Source of the DNA: Pandoraea sputorum
Lineage (GTDB): Bacteria; Pseudomonadota; Gammaproteobacteria; Burkholderiales; Burkholderiaceae
NCBI RefSeq assembly: GCF_000814845.2
Contig: NZ_CP010431.2
Location: 4,898,001 to 4,962,000 of the forward strand
Direction of reading: 5' to 3'
DNA length: 64,000 bases
Part shown: positions 46,735-54,898 of the stretch, piece by piece
Position numbering within the stretch: position 1 is the first letter of the stretch
Layout: each line of letters begins with the position of its first letter
Notes under the pieces: model-generated
Database searches by the model: none
Told to the model about the DNA's origin: nothing
What the model saw: only the letters and a program-made list of their open reading frames with translations
Program-made: the position numbers and the translations under genes

Positions 46735-47073
46735 TCAATCGCCAACTGCGCCAGCCTCCTCAGAGAAAACGTCTCGCAGGCGCGCCATGGCACGTCTCAA
46801 CGCGTGCCGATCCAGCGCCCCCGTATGTCGAACCAGTCGCTGTCTATCCATCGATCTAAGATGGCTTAACTGCATCGCCCCCTGACGTCCGCCATAAGTG
46901 GTGGAGACACTGAATCGAGAGGCGTCCGACGATGTGAGCGGTGCCACGATCACGGTTTGCGTGTGCTTATTCATCCGCGAAGGCGACAAAATGACACACG
47001 GTCGCGTCTTCCCCATTTCGCATCCGATTGCAGGATCGAAACTTGCGACCCAGACCTCACCTCGTTTCAGCAC
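46735..47073 (-). CDS. PemK/MazF-family endoribonuclease toxin
   Basis: 112 residues with the PemK/MazF barrel: KRGEVWVASFDPAIG at the start, the GKTRPCVILSPSRMN strand, TVIVAPLTSSDASRF, and LRSMDRQRLVRHTGAL with the catalytic Thr/Arg region. The family cleaves single-stranded mRNA at short sequences and stops growth. It starts with GTG at 47073, overlapping the end of a 48-codon frame, as expected for a toxin translated behind its antitoxin. The expected AbrB-type MazE antitoxin is absent. Confidence 0.85.
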   Translation of the reverse strand: MLKRGEVWVASFDPAIGCEMGKTRPCVILSPSRMNKHTQTVIVAPLTSSDASRFSVSTTYGGRQGAMQLSHLRSMDRQRLVRHTGALDRHALRRAMARLRDVFSEEAGAVGD

Positions 47074-47213
47074 TTCCGATCCTCCGCGTCATCCGCGTTG
47101 TTGGGGACGCGCTTCTGTTGAATCCGCTCTTCCTCGGTCTCGTTGACACAGAAGTCCTCAGCCCGTGCGTTAGCGTTGGGGTACCACACCACTTCGACCG
47201 TATAGTCATTCAT
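47067..47213 (-). CDS. 48-residue acidic ORF, candidate antitoxin of the PemK/MazF toxin
   Basis: Too short for the usual cut-off. ATG at 47213 is preceded by GGAGTGAGAG and the frame ends in TGA at 47067, inside the first codons of the toxin. The product is rich in Glu and Asp (for example NETEEER at 24-30 and NADDAEDRK at 39-47), as a toxin-neutralising tail would be. There is no recognisable AbrB, PHD or HTH DNA-binding domain. It could instead be a truncated antitoxin. The overlap and order argue for a partner role; this is inference. Confidence 0.5.
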   Translation of the reverse strand: MNDYTVEVVWYPNANARAEDFCVNETEEERIQQKRVPNNADDAEDRKC

Positions 47214-47384
47214 CTCTCACTCCGAATCATTACCCCGTCATCCCTCTCACGTGGATTCGTGGATATCGTCGCAGCGCGACACATCGAAGTAAACAGACGC
47301 CAAAGCATTCCGGAATTTTCCTGAAGCAGTGAGGTGAACGATCGCCGATCGTCACACGAAGAATCCCATCCGCGGTCGGAATCC

Positions 47385-47404
47385 GGAACGCGGCGGCACG
47401 TTCC
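47385..47404. promoter_or_regulatory. Conserved inverted repeat in leader A
   Basis: GGAACG-N8-CGTTCC; copy B has the same palindrome at 48262-48281. Conservation of both arms between diverged copies suggests a protein site or RNA stem. Confidence 0.5.
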
Positions 47405-47438
47405 AGAAAGGTCTCCGTTCGATAAGTTCCATATTGAA

Positions 47439-47460
47439 ATCTCCTTCAACCGATGGAGAT
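47439..47460 (+). promoter_or_regulatory. Hairpin sequestering the ribosome-binding site, copy A
   Basis: ATCTCC and GGAGAT, ten bases apart, pair so that the GGAG Shine-Dalgarno is buried just before the ATG. The same stem occurs at 48316-48337 before the intact copy. Confidence 0.5.
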
Positions 47461-47465
47461 GAATC

Positions 47466-48026
47466 ATGAATGTCGATCGCACTTACTCGGGCAGCACTGC
47501 ACCACTGACTCCGACGAATCACGAAACGCCGCCGGCCGAGACGGGCGAATGGGCAGGCTAGTTCGCGGGCGCTCATCGCGCATCACCGGAAAACCTCACG
47601 ACCCCGCACGCTGGAACGACGCAAGCTTCGGCGTTACGAACAGCACATGCCCCTGTCACGGATTTCGCGTCGCTCATGCAAGCGATCCCCGAAGAAGAGC
47701 GAAACGGGATGCGAATTGCGCTGGAGTCGGTTTGCGCCCGTCACATCGAATACGAGAAAGTGACATCGCCAGCACCTATCCCTCAAATGTATTGGGATGA
47801 ATTTACAGCCGCAGTCCGCAGCTGCGAGACCTACTGGGCGAGCGTGCAGAAAAAATACTTCCCCCAGTGGGCAATGTTCTTTGTTATCTGCGGCTTCGCG
47901 AACACGTATCTGGGCCCAAACCACCGGCAGACGATGGTTCGCATTTACGAAAAGGGAGGCGGGTATGCATTCAGCGAAGCCGCATACGATGGGGAACGCA
48001 TCGCTGGCTGGTCGACACAGAAATGA
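47466..48026 (+). pseudogene. Copy A of the duplicated unknown gene, interrupted by TAG
   Basis: From the ATG at 47466 the frame stays aligned with the intact copy at 48343 and reaches the same C-terminus, except for a TAG at 47559-47561 (codon 32). The corresponding codon in copy B is TCG (Ser33), so a single C-to-A change made the stop. Downstream, an ATG at 47676 could restart a 116-residue C-terminal product that holds the whole conserved part (for example KYFPQWAMFFVICGFAN). It may therefore be a pseudogene, or a source of a shorter protein. Confidence 0.8.
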
Positions 48027-48071
48027 TGCGTCATCGATCTCGCTAGCGGCTTTCGCCCAGACGTTGGCCTG

Positions 48072-48171
48072 ACACGTTCACGCCGCGACCTTGCCTTGCT
48101 ACCTCACCACATCCCCCTGCCGGGTTCTGATACATGTACAGCCCGAATTCCGGCAGGATGGGCAGCAAGTC
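48072..48171 (-). pseudogene. Duplicated remnant of the mscS 3' end
   Basis: About 100 bases match the last 30 codons and stop of the MscS gene (48951-49051), including the TGA and the CGGCAGGATGGCCAGCAAGT segment, with a small deletion and scattered substitutions. It has no upstream part, so it came along with the tandem duplication of the neighbouring gene. Confidence 0.78.
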
Positions 48172-48315
48172 CACCGATCTCAGGTGACTCAATTCATATG
48201 TCGTTAATGAGGCAACAACCCACCGACATCACAAGAAGACTCCCATCCGCGGTGCGAATCCGGAACGCGGCAGCACGTTCCAGAAAGGTCGCCGCTCGAT
48301 GGGTTCCATATTGGA

Positions 48316-48337
48316 ATCTCCCTCAACCGATGGAGAT
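48316..48337 (+). promoter_or_regulatory. Hairpin sequestering the ribosome-binding site, copy B
   Basis: ATCTCC-N10-GGAGAT, the same stem as in copy A; the loop has one difference. The GGAG in the right arm is the only ribosome-binding site of the 48343 gene. Confidence 0.5.
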
Positions 48338-48342
48338 GAATC

Positions 48343-48900
48343 ATGAATGTCGATCACGCCAAAACGGCCAACACCGTCAGTACCTTACCCCCGACACAGA
48401 GCGATACTCCGCCGCCCCCGACAAGCGAATTGGCCGGATCGTTTGAGAAAGCTCACCAGGCACCGCCGGACGACGCTTCCCTCTCACAAGCAGCGACGGT
48501 GGAAATCGCGCGTCCACGAACGACAGACGCGTCTGTCACAGATTTCGATTCCCTGATGCTCACAATCCCCAGCGACACGCAAAAAGCGATGCGACACGTG
48601 CTGGAGTTGGTCTGTAGTTGTCACCTCAAGTACGAAGAGTTTTCAGTACCTGATTCTGTCAGGAATACCTTGTGGAAAGAGTTCCAAGAGGCAGTCGTTC
48701 GCTGCGAGGGTTACTGGGCAACGGTCCAGCACGAGTACTTTCCTGAGTGGGCGATGATCTTTGTCATCTTTGGCTTCGCGAACAGGCATCTGGGCCCGAA
48801 TCACAAGCGGACGATGAATCATATCTACGAGCGGGCAAGCGGATACGCATTCAGCGACGCCGCATACGTCGGGCAGCACATCCCCGGCTGGCGGGGCTAA
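48343..48900 (+). CDS. Unknown protein, intact copy of the duplicated gene
   Basis: 185 residues. The first 65 are low-complexity (Thr, Pro, Ala, Ser), the rest is a compact conserved domain: DFDSLMLTIP (67-76), a Cys/His-containing helix, WKEFQEAVVRCEGYWATVQ and YFPEWAMIFVIFGFANRHLG, then GYAFSDAAYVG. Comparison with copy A shows the C-terminal domain is the constrained part. No signal peptide is seen. I do not recognise the family; an exported or effector-like protein with a disordered N-terminus is possible but unproven. Confidence 0.75.
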   Translation: MNVDHAKTANTVSTLPPTQSDTPPPPTSELAGSFEKAHQAPPDDASLSQAATVEIARPRTTDASVTDFDSLMLTIPSDTQKAMRHVLELVCSCHLKYEEFSVPDSVRNTLWKEFQEAVVRCEGYWATVQHEYFPEWAMIFVIFGFANRHLGPNHKRTMNHIYERASGYAFSDAAYVGQHIPGWRG

Positions 48901-48957
48901 ACATGCTGCATCGCCGCCCCCGAGCACCACCGTCAATCAGGTTTGCCTAGAACACGT

Positions 48958-50196
48958 TCACGCCGCAACCTTGCCTTGCCACCTCACCAGATCGGCCCCT
49001 GCCGGGTTCTGATACATGCGCAACCCGAACTCCGGCAGGATGGCCAGCAAGTGATCGAAGACATCGCCTTGCACGCGTTCGTATTCGGCCCAAACGGTCG
49101 TGTTCGTGAAGCAATAGAGTTCCACGGGGATGCCGGTCGCCGTCGGTTGCAGCGAACGCACCATGCACGTCATGCCTGCGTGAATGTTCGGATGCGCCTT
49201 CAGATAAGCGAGCGCGTACGCCCGGAAGGTGCCGATGTTCGTCAGACGCCGCGTGTTCGCAGGCACGCCCGCCGCATGTCCCAGGGCGGCATTCGCGTCC
49301 GCCAGCGAGCGCTGCTTTTCGGACAGATAATCCCCGAGCAAATGCAGCTTCGACAGACGCGCAATCTCCGCCTCGTCGAGAAAGCCGGCGCTGCCCGCAT
49401 CGATGCATAGCGTGCGCTTGATGCGTCGCCCGCCCGACTGCTGCATGCCGCGCCAGTTTCGGAAGCTCTCCGAAATCAGACGCCACGTCGGAATCGTCGT
49501 GATCGTCTTGTCCCAGTTCTGCACCTTGACCGTATGCAACGCGATATCCACCACGTCGCCATCGGCCCCGACCTGCGGCATCTCGATCCAGTCACCCACA
49601 CGCAGCATGTCGTTCGACGTGAGTTGCACGCTGGCGACGAACGACATGATCGTGTCCTTGAATACCAGCAACAGCACCGCCGACATCGCGCCCAGGCCGG
49701 AGAGCAGCAGCCACGGCGAACGGTCGACGATCGCTGCGACGATACCAATCGACGCCACCACGTAAAGTGCGATCTTGCCGAGCTGGACGTACCCCTTGAT
49801 CGAGCGCGTGCGCGCGTGCTCCGACATCGCGTAGACGGTCTGCGCGGCGTCGAGAATGCCCGCGATCGCGAGCGCGGCGTAGAGCAGCGTCGCGGCAAGC
49901 GCCACATTGACGATGACGATCACCGCCTTCGCCGGCAGATCCGGCACCCACTCGATGCCGAACTGAATGACGACGTACGGCAAAATGCGCGCCGCCCGGT
50001 GGAAAACGCGATGCGCGAACAACGCATCGTCCCAGCGATTCGCCGTTCTCCGCACCACGATGCGTACGACCCGCACGATCACGAATTGCGCCACTGCCTG
50101 CACCAGCGCGGCCACTGCAATCAGCATCGCCAACGATCCGGCCATGCGTGCCCACGGCGCATTGTCGAACCACGCTATCACTGCTTCCCACGTCAT
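48958..50196 (-). CDS. MscS-family mechanosensitive channel (YbdG-like)
   Basis: 412 residues with five or six predicted helices, the pore-lining helix rich in Gly and Ala near 165-190 (LLLSGLGAMSAVLLLVFKDTIMSFVAS), the beta domain with GDWIEMPQVGADGDVVDI, and a C-terminal domain that includes an insertion of about 50 residues, as in YbdG (415 residues in E. coli). It opens on membrane tension and releases solutes on osmotic down-shock. Next to it lies an osmoprotectant importer, a functionally related gene. Confidence 0.9.
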   Translation of the reverse strand: MTWEAVIAWFDNAPWARMAGSLAMLIAVAALVQAVAQFVIVRVVRIVVRRTANRWDDALFAHRVFHRAARILPYVVIQFGIEWVPDLPAKAVIVIVNVALAATLLYAALAIAGILDAAQTVYAMSEHARTRSIKGYVQLGKIALYVVASIGIVAAIVDRSPWLLLSGLGAMSAVLLLVFKDTIMSFVASVQLTSNDMLRVGDWIEMPQVGADGDVVDIALHTVKVQNWDKTITTIPTWRLISESFRNWRGMQQSGGRRIKRTLCIDAGSAGFLDEAEIARLSKLHLLGDYLSEKQRSLADANAALGHAAGVPANTRRLTNIGTFRAYALAYLKAHPNIHAGMTCMVRSLQPTATGIPVELYCFTNTTVWAEYERVQGDVFDHLLAILPEFGLRMYQNPAGADLVRWQGKVAA

Positions 50197-50304
50197 CCCG
50201 CCACTCCTTGTCTTGCTGTTTTCTTCGCTTGTTCAATGGTGCCATTCGTCGATTTGTCGGCATCGCCCTCGCCTTCAGCGAAACGCGCCACCGGCAAACG
50301 CAAA

Positions 50305-50328
50305 ATGACGGCCGCTTTTGGCCGTCAT
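50305..50328 (-). terminator. Terminator of the osmoprotectant ABC operon
   Basis: ATGACGGCC / GGCCGTCAT, 9-bp stem with a 6-base loop, about 100 bases past the ATPase end on the minus strand and followed by TTTTGC. Confidence 0.75.
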
Positions 50329-50426
50329 CCTTGGATACTTCAGCAGGCGTTCGCTCCCGCCCGCCTCCGAAACTCATGCGACGCTCCCTTATTCAGGAAC
50401 GTGCGACATCGCACCGCGTCCAGCGC

Positions 50427-51625
50427 TTACACCGAAGCGCCGAACGGCACGCTTGCCACCACATTGGGCGCGCCCGGCAGCGACGGCGTAATGATCGTGC
50501 CGCCACCATTGCCGCGCGACTTGCCCGAACTCAGATAGTCGGCGATGGAGTCTTGCGTGACCTCGCCGAGGTACTGATTGTCGTCGCCCAGCACTGGCAG
50601 GGATGCCAGATTGTGTTCGTACATGCGCGAGAGCAGCACCCGCAGGTTGTCGCCCGCCACCGCCGACGCCTTGAAGTCCCGCACGCGCTCGCCACACGTG
50701 CCCTGTGCGTGCCGCGTGTCCCGGCGTGCAATGTAACCCAATGCACGCGCGCTCTCGTCGACCACCACCAGCGAGCGCGTATCGAGTTCATCCATCATGC
50801 CGTAGGCTTCGGCGAGCGTCGTCTGCGGCTTGACGGTCGGTTGCGGCGTGGCGGCGTCTTCGGCGCGCACGAGCAACAGGCGTTTGAGAATTCGGTCATG
50901 TCCCACGAAGCTTGCGACGAATTCGTCGACCGGTCGCGCAAGCAGCGCATCCGGTTGTGCGTACTGCACGAGACTCCCCTGACGGAAGATCGCGATGCGG
51001 TCCGCCAGCTTGATCGCCTCGTCGATATCGTGACTGACCATAATGACGGTCTTGCCCAACTGACGCTGCATTTGCAGAAACTCGTTCTGGATCGATTCGC
51101 GGTTGATCGGATCGACGGCACCGAACGGCTCATCCATCAGCAGCACGGGCGGATCTGCCGCCAGCGCCCGGATCACACCGATACGTTGCTGTTGCCCCCC
51201 GAGAGTTCGCGCGGATAGCGCGACAGGTAACGCTTCGGATCGAGTGCGACCATGGCCATCAGTTCCGTGGCACGCTCGCGGCAGCGCTTCTTGTCCCAAC
51301 CGAGCAGACGCGGCACCACGGTAATGTTCTCCTCGATGGTCATGTTCGGGAACAGACCGATCTGCTGGATCACATAGCCGATGTGGCGGCGCAGTTCGAT
51401 TTCATTGATCTTGTCGGTGTCTTCGCCGTTGAGCAGGATGTGCCCGGAGGTCGGCTTGATCAACCGGTTGATCATCTTGAGCGTGGTCGTCTTTCCGCAG
51501 CCCGACGGGCCGAGGAAGACGCAGATTTCGCCCGGCGGCACTTCGAGGCTGACCGAATTCACGGCGGTCACACGCGTACCGTCCTTCTGGACGAAGCTTT
51601 TGGTGAGATTGTCGAGTTTGATCAT
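50427..51625 (-). pseudogene. Osmoprotectant ABC ATPase (OpuCA/OsmV-like), frameshifted in the signature motif
   Basis: Two frames together give one complete protein. The first (51625 down to about 51195) has Walker A GPSGCGKTT and the Q-loop, and reads RELSGG before losing the family. The second, one base out, resumes QQQRIGVIRALAADPPVLLMDEPFGAVDP with Walker B and the H-loop, then two CBS domains. The join falls at a run of six G on the minus strand (C at 51195-51200), where one expected C is missing. This may be a true disabling deletion or a sequencing error. If real, import is lost unless another ATPase serves. The start overlaps the permease stop by 4 bases. Confidence 0.82.
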
Positions 51626-52269
51626 ACGGTTCGGATTCCTTTCGGTGTCAGCACGCGCTGCAGGCGGTGCAACAGGGTGTCGGCGACGATGGCGAGCAGA
51701 CTCACCATGACCGCACCCACGACAAGCTGCCGGGTATCGCTCTGGCTGATCCCCTGGGTGATCAACACCCCGAGACCGCCTGCCCCGACGATGGCACCAA
51801 TGGCCATCACGCCAATATTCATCACGACGGCAGTGCGCACGCCGCCCAGCACCACCGGCACGGCCAGCGGCAATTCAACCAGGCGCAGACGCTGCCAGAA
51901 CGTCATGCCAATACCAATCCCCGCTTCGCGAATGCTCGGATCGATCTGACGCAGCGCGAGGCTCGTGTTGCGCATGATCGGCAGCAGCGAATACAGGAAA
52001 ACGGCGGCCACCGCCGGCGCAGGGCCGATCCCCATGCCGTAGACGGACAGTGCGGGGATCATCAGGCCGAACAGGGCGATCGACGGGATCGTGAGCACGA
52101 CCGTCGCCAGACCCAGCACGGCGCCGGACAGCCAGCGAAAACGCGTGACCAGCACGCCCAGGGGCACGCCGACCACAATGGCCGCGCCAACCGAGGCGGC
52201 CACCAGCCACGCGTGCTGACCGGTGAGGGTCAGAATGCGGTGCCAGTTGTGCGTCAAAAATTCAATCAT
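51622..52269 (-). CDS. Osmoprotectant ABC transporter permease
   Basis: 215 residues, six helices. The EAA-type loop IDPSIREAGIGIGMTFWQRLRLVELPLAVP (about 113-142) contacts the ATPase. The family (OpuCB/YehW) imports glycine betaine, choline or carnitine. ATG 52269 is chosen; the longer frame begins with unrelated residues. Third gene of the operon. Confidence 0.88.
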   Translation of the reverse strand: MIEFLTHNWHRILTLTGQHAWLVAASVGAAIVVGVPLGVLVTRFRWLSGAVLGLATVVLTIPSIALFGLMIPALSVYGMGIGPAPAVAAVFLYSLLPIMRNTSLALRQIDPSIREAGIGIGMTFWQRLRLVELPLAVPVVLGGVRTAVVMNIGVMAIGAIVGAGGLGVLITQGISQSDTRQLVVGAVMVSLLAIVADTLLHRLQRVLTPKGIRTV

Positions 52270-52318
52270 GGGACTCCTCAATCGGTAACTATCGGGAGCA
52301 GCAACGCGCGATGTACGC

Positions 52319-53242
52319 TTACTGCACCAATCCTTCCTGCTTGAGGAAGTCGCTCGCCACACGCGACACCGCGCGATGGTCGATATCGACCTTGGCGTTC
52401 ATGTCGCGCATGTTTTCGTCGTTGATCTTCGCGCTGAGCGCGTTCAGTTCGTCGGCGAGCTTCGGATTCGCGTCGAGCACTTCCTTGCGCACCACGGGCG
52501 TGGCGGCGTAAGCGGGGAAGAAGCCCTTGTCGTCGGCCAGCACTTTCAGATCGAAGCCCTTGTTGCGGCCATCGCTGGTGTAGACGAGACCGGCGTCGAT
52601 CTGTTCGTTCTTGAGGGCTGTGTAGACGAGGCCCGGGTCCATCTGTTTGATGTTGCGGCGTGCGAGATGGAAGTCGTAGAGTTGTTCCATCGGTTCCAGA
52701 CCGTCCGAACGACCGACGAACTCCATGTCGAATGCGAACTGCATATCCGGATTCGACCGGAATTTTTCGATGAGCTGCGACACCGTCTCGATACCTTCTT
52801 CACGCGCCATCTTGCCCGGCATGGCGAACGCATACGTGTTGTTCAGCGCAGCGGGATTCAGCCAGACGAGACCGATCTTGCCGTCGAGTTCCCTGACCCG
52901 CTCGTAAGTCTGTTGTGGATCGAGTTTTTCGGTCACCTTGTTGTAGACGATGAGCGACGTACCGGTGTACTCCCAGACCACGTCGAGCTGATTGCTCTCC
53001 ATGCCCTGACGCATCACCACACTGCCGAGGCCGTTCTTCAGTTCGACGTCATACCCTTTGCTGCGCAGGTACTGCGCCGTCATCTCCGAGAGAATCAACT
53101 GTTCGGTGAAGTTCTTACCGCCGATGGTAAGCGTGGTGGCCTGCGCGGTAGCGCTCGTCGCCATCACGCCCAGCGCGACGGCAACAATGCTCAGAAGACG
53201 AAGCGCGCGCGCCGTGAGCGTACGAGAAAACGAAACTTGCAT
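52319..53242 (-). CDS. Osmoprotectant-binding periplasmic protein (OsmF/OpuCC-like)
   Basis: 307 residues. Signal peptide 1-33 (cleavage near ATAQA), then the glycine-betaine-binding fold starting TLTIGGKNFTEQLILSEM, with WEYTGTS, an aromatic-cage region near 90-95 and LADDKGFFPAYAATPVVR. It captures quaternary amines in the periplasm for the permeases on either side. An AGGAG lies 12 bases before the ATG. Confidence 0.92.
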   Translation of the reverse strand: MQVSFSRTLTARALRLLSIVAVALGVMATSATAQATTLTIGGKNFTEQLILSEMTAQYLRSKGYDVELKNGLGSVVMRQGMESNQLDVVWEYTGTSLIVYNKVTEKLDPQQTYERVRELDGKIGLVWLNPAALNNTYAFAMPGKMAREEGIETVSQLIEKFRSNPDMQFAFDMEFVGRSDGLEPMEQLYDFHLARRNIKQMDPGLVYTALKNEQIDAGLVYTSDGRNKGFDLKVLADDKGFFPAYAATPVVRKEVLDANPKLADELNALSAKINDENMRDMNAKVDIDHRAVSRVASDFLKQEGLVQ

Positions 53243-53262
53243 ACGTAGGGGTCTCCTATGTT

Positions 53263-53997
53263 TCAGCGCGCGGGCGTGCCGTGACGCGCGAACCAGAGCC
53301 CGCTGGCGAAGGCGACGATGCCGTCGAGCACCAGCGCGAGCAGCGCAGTGCCGGCCGCGCCGAGCAGCAGCTTGGTCTGGTCGTTCAGATAGATGCCGGG
53401 GAAGATCAGTTGTCCCAGACTGTCCGCGCCGATCAGGAAAGCGAGCGGCGCAGTGCCGACGTTGATCGCGAGCGCGGTGCGAACGCCGCCGATGATGACC
53501 GGCATGGCGTTGGGCAGATCGACGCGAAACAGCACCTGCGCCGGTGTCATGCCCATGCCGCGCGCCGACTCCCGCAATGCGGGCGGCACCTGCCGAAGGC
53601 CTTCGTACGCGTTACGCACGATGGGCAGCAGCGAAGCCAGCCACAGCGCCAGAATCGCCGGACGGTCGCCGATACCGAGCACCGCCATCGACAACGCCAG
53701 CACGGCGAGCGACGGCAGCGTGTTGCCGATGTTGAAGATCTGCACCGCGCGCTCGGCATGTTTCGCGAACATCGGACGCGAGATCAGCACGCCCGCAGGC
53801 ACGCCGACCAGAATGGCCAATGTCATCGAAATCGCCACGAGCTTGAGATGCTGCTGGGTGTAATACACCAGGTCGCCCCGGTACTTGACGAGCGAATCCA
53901 CGCCCAGCCAATACACCAGACCGGTGACTGCGGCGGCAACACCGAGCAGTCCGAAGCCGGCCAGATAGAGAATGCGATACTGCTTCGCCACGTTCAT
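53263..53997 (-). CDS. Osmoprotectant ABC transporter permease (first gene)
   Basis: 244 residues with six helices and the EAA loop VPPALRESARGMGMTPAQVLFRVDLPNAMP (about 140-169). ATG 53997 with AAGGGA seven bases upstream; first gene of the four-gene operon. Two different permeases imply a heterodimeric channel, as in OpuC and YehWY systems. Confidence 0.88.
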   Translation of the reverse strand: MNVAKQYRILYLAGFGLLGVAAAVTGLVYWLGVDSLVKYRGDLVYYTQQHLKLVAISMTLAILVGVPAGVLISRPMFAKHAERAVQIFNIGNTLPSLAVLALSMAVLGIGDRPAILALWLASLLPIVRNAYEGLRQVPPALRESARGMGMTPAQVLFRVDLPNAMPVIIGGVRTALAINVGTAPLAFLIGADSLGQLIFPGIYLNDQTKLLLGAAGTALLALVLDGIVAFASGLWFARHGTPAR

Positions 53998-54898
53998 GCT
54001 CCCTTTGAATGGGTTGGCAGCGCTGCGCGCGCGGCAATAGCTATCGCCCCACGTGACAACGCGGTCAATCAAGCATGACAACTGTTAGCTGCCTTGCGAA
54101 TTGTGGTGTGTTCGATCCGAAGGTCTGTGAAAGACAACGGTGACGAACGAGGCGTCGCGAAATGCGACATGAGAGACGAGCTTTCGACGCCGTGGGCGCC
54201 TGGGCCTCTCGATACACGCTTATTGAAAGCGCGCGAAAGTTTTACTGCACAGACTCATTGCGTGATGTAACGGACGCCGGCGCAACGAGGAACACCGGCA
54301 ACGCTTTTGTTTCTATGGGCCAACCGCAGCGATTGGCTTTTTTTATTCTAGTACAGATAGTGCGTCGATGCCAACCCGTAGCACGTTTTTAGTCATTAAT
54401 CCGGCGTATTTACACGCAATTACACCATACATTTCTCATATGAATCGCAGTCCTGAATAATTGCGTGCGCTCGAATCCACCGTCATCACTGGCGTTGCGG
54501 CGAATTGAAAAGGTGCGAAGAAAATGCATTTTTACAACGTCCCGAAATCTGCAATTTCAATGTTTCGCACAGCGGATCGATGTGTCGCAGCGATTTATTT
54601 TCCGGGACGCGAAGCGAGCGAATTCGGGTACGGCAAGCGACGTGCCGATCGGCCGGAATCCGCATGTTATCTGGCCTTCAAAGGGAAATTAGAGTACCGC
54701 TCCGGAAACCAGTGCCAACCCGGAAAAACTCGTGTATTCTCCGAGGTTTATCTTAGTTTTCAATCATTTAGCGCAAAATCGGGGAAACGCAACGGGAACG
54801 CGAGACAACGATCTTGCGACAGTTTGCGGGCGCGGTGATTGAACGGTAGGAAAGCGATCGTGCGCGGGCACGAGGTCGTTGAATGGCGAATAACAACT
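53998..54898. other. Long AT-richer intergenic region between two divergent genes
   Basis: About 900 bases with no supported gene. It should hold the promoters of the osmoprotectant operon and the diguanylate cyclase. The one clear structure is a terminator-like element near 54319. A frame at 54524-54838 encodes a basic, Cys-containing 104-residue string with no family character and looks accidental. Confidence 0.5.
54319..54344 (+). terminator. Terminator-like hairpin without an upstream gene
   Basis: GCCAA ... TTGGC stem (one mismatch if extended to 8 bp) and TTTTTTT on the + strand. Nothing coding ends here on that strand, so it could end a small RNA starting in 54100-54300, or be chance. 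Confidence 0.45.

Larger units (their letters stand above)
47348..48171 (+). repeat. Tandem duplication, copy A
   Basis: This segment matches 48225-49051 along its length at an offset of about 877-880 bases. It contains a 110-base leader, an open frame broken by a TAG, and a remnant of the 3' end of the mscS gene. Divergence of the copies is moderate, so the duplication is not recent. Exact ends are by eye. Confidence 0.8.
48225..49051 (+). repeat. Tandem duplication, copy B
   Basis: Counterpart of 47348-48171. It contains the intact gene at 48343 and runs into the true mscS 3' end, so this copy keeps the ancestral arrangement. Confidence 0.8.

Noticed and set aside
46613..49051. Genomic island with integrase or attachment sites
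   Set aside because: The patch looks accessory, but I found no integrase, transposase, terminal repeats or tRNA target; a local duplication plus a toxin gene explains it.
54524..54838. 104-codon frame before the diguanylate cyclase
   Set aside because: Basic, Cys-containing composition, no homology and no good ribosome-binding site, in an AT-rich control region.
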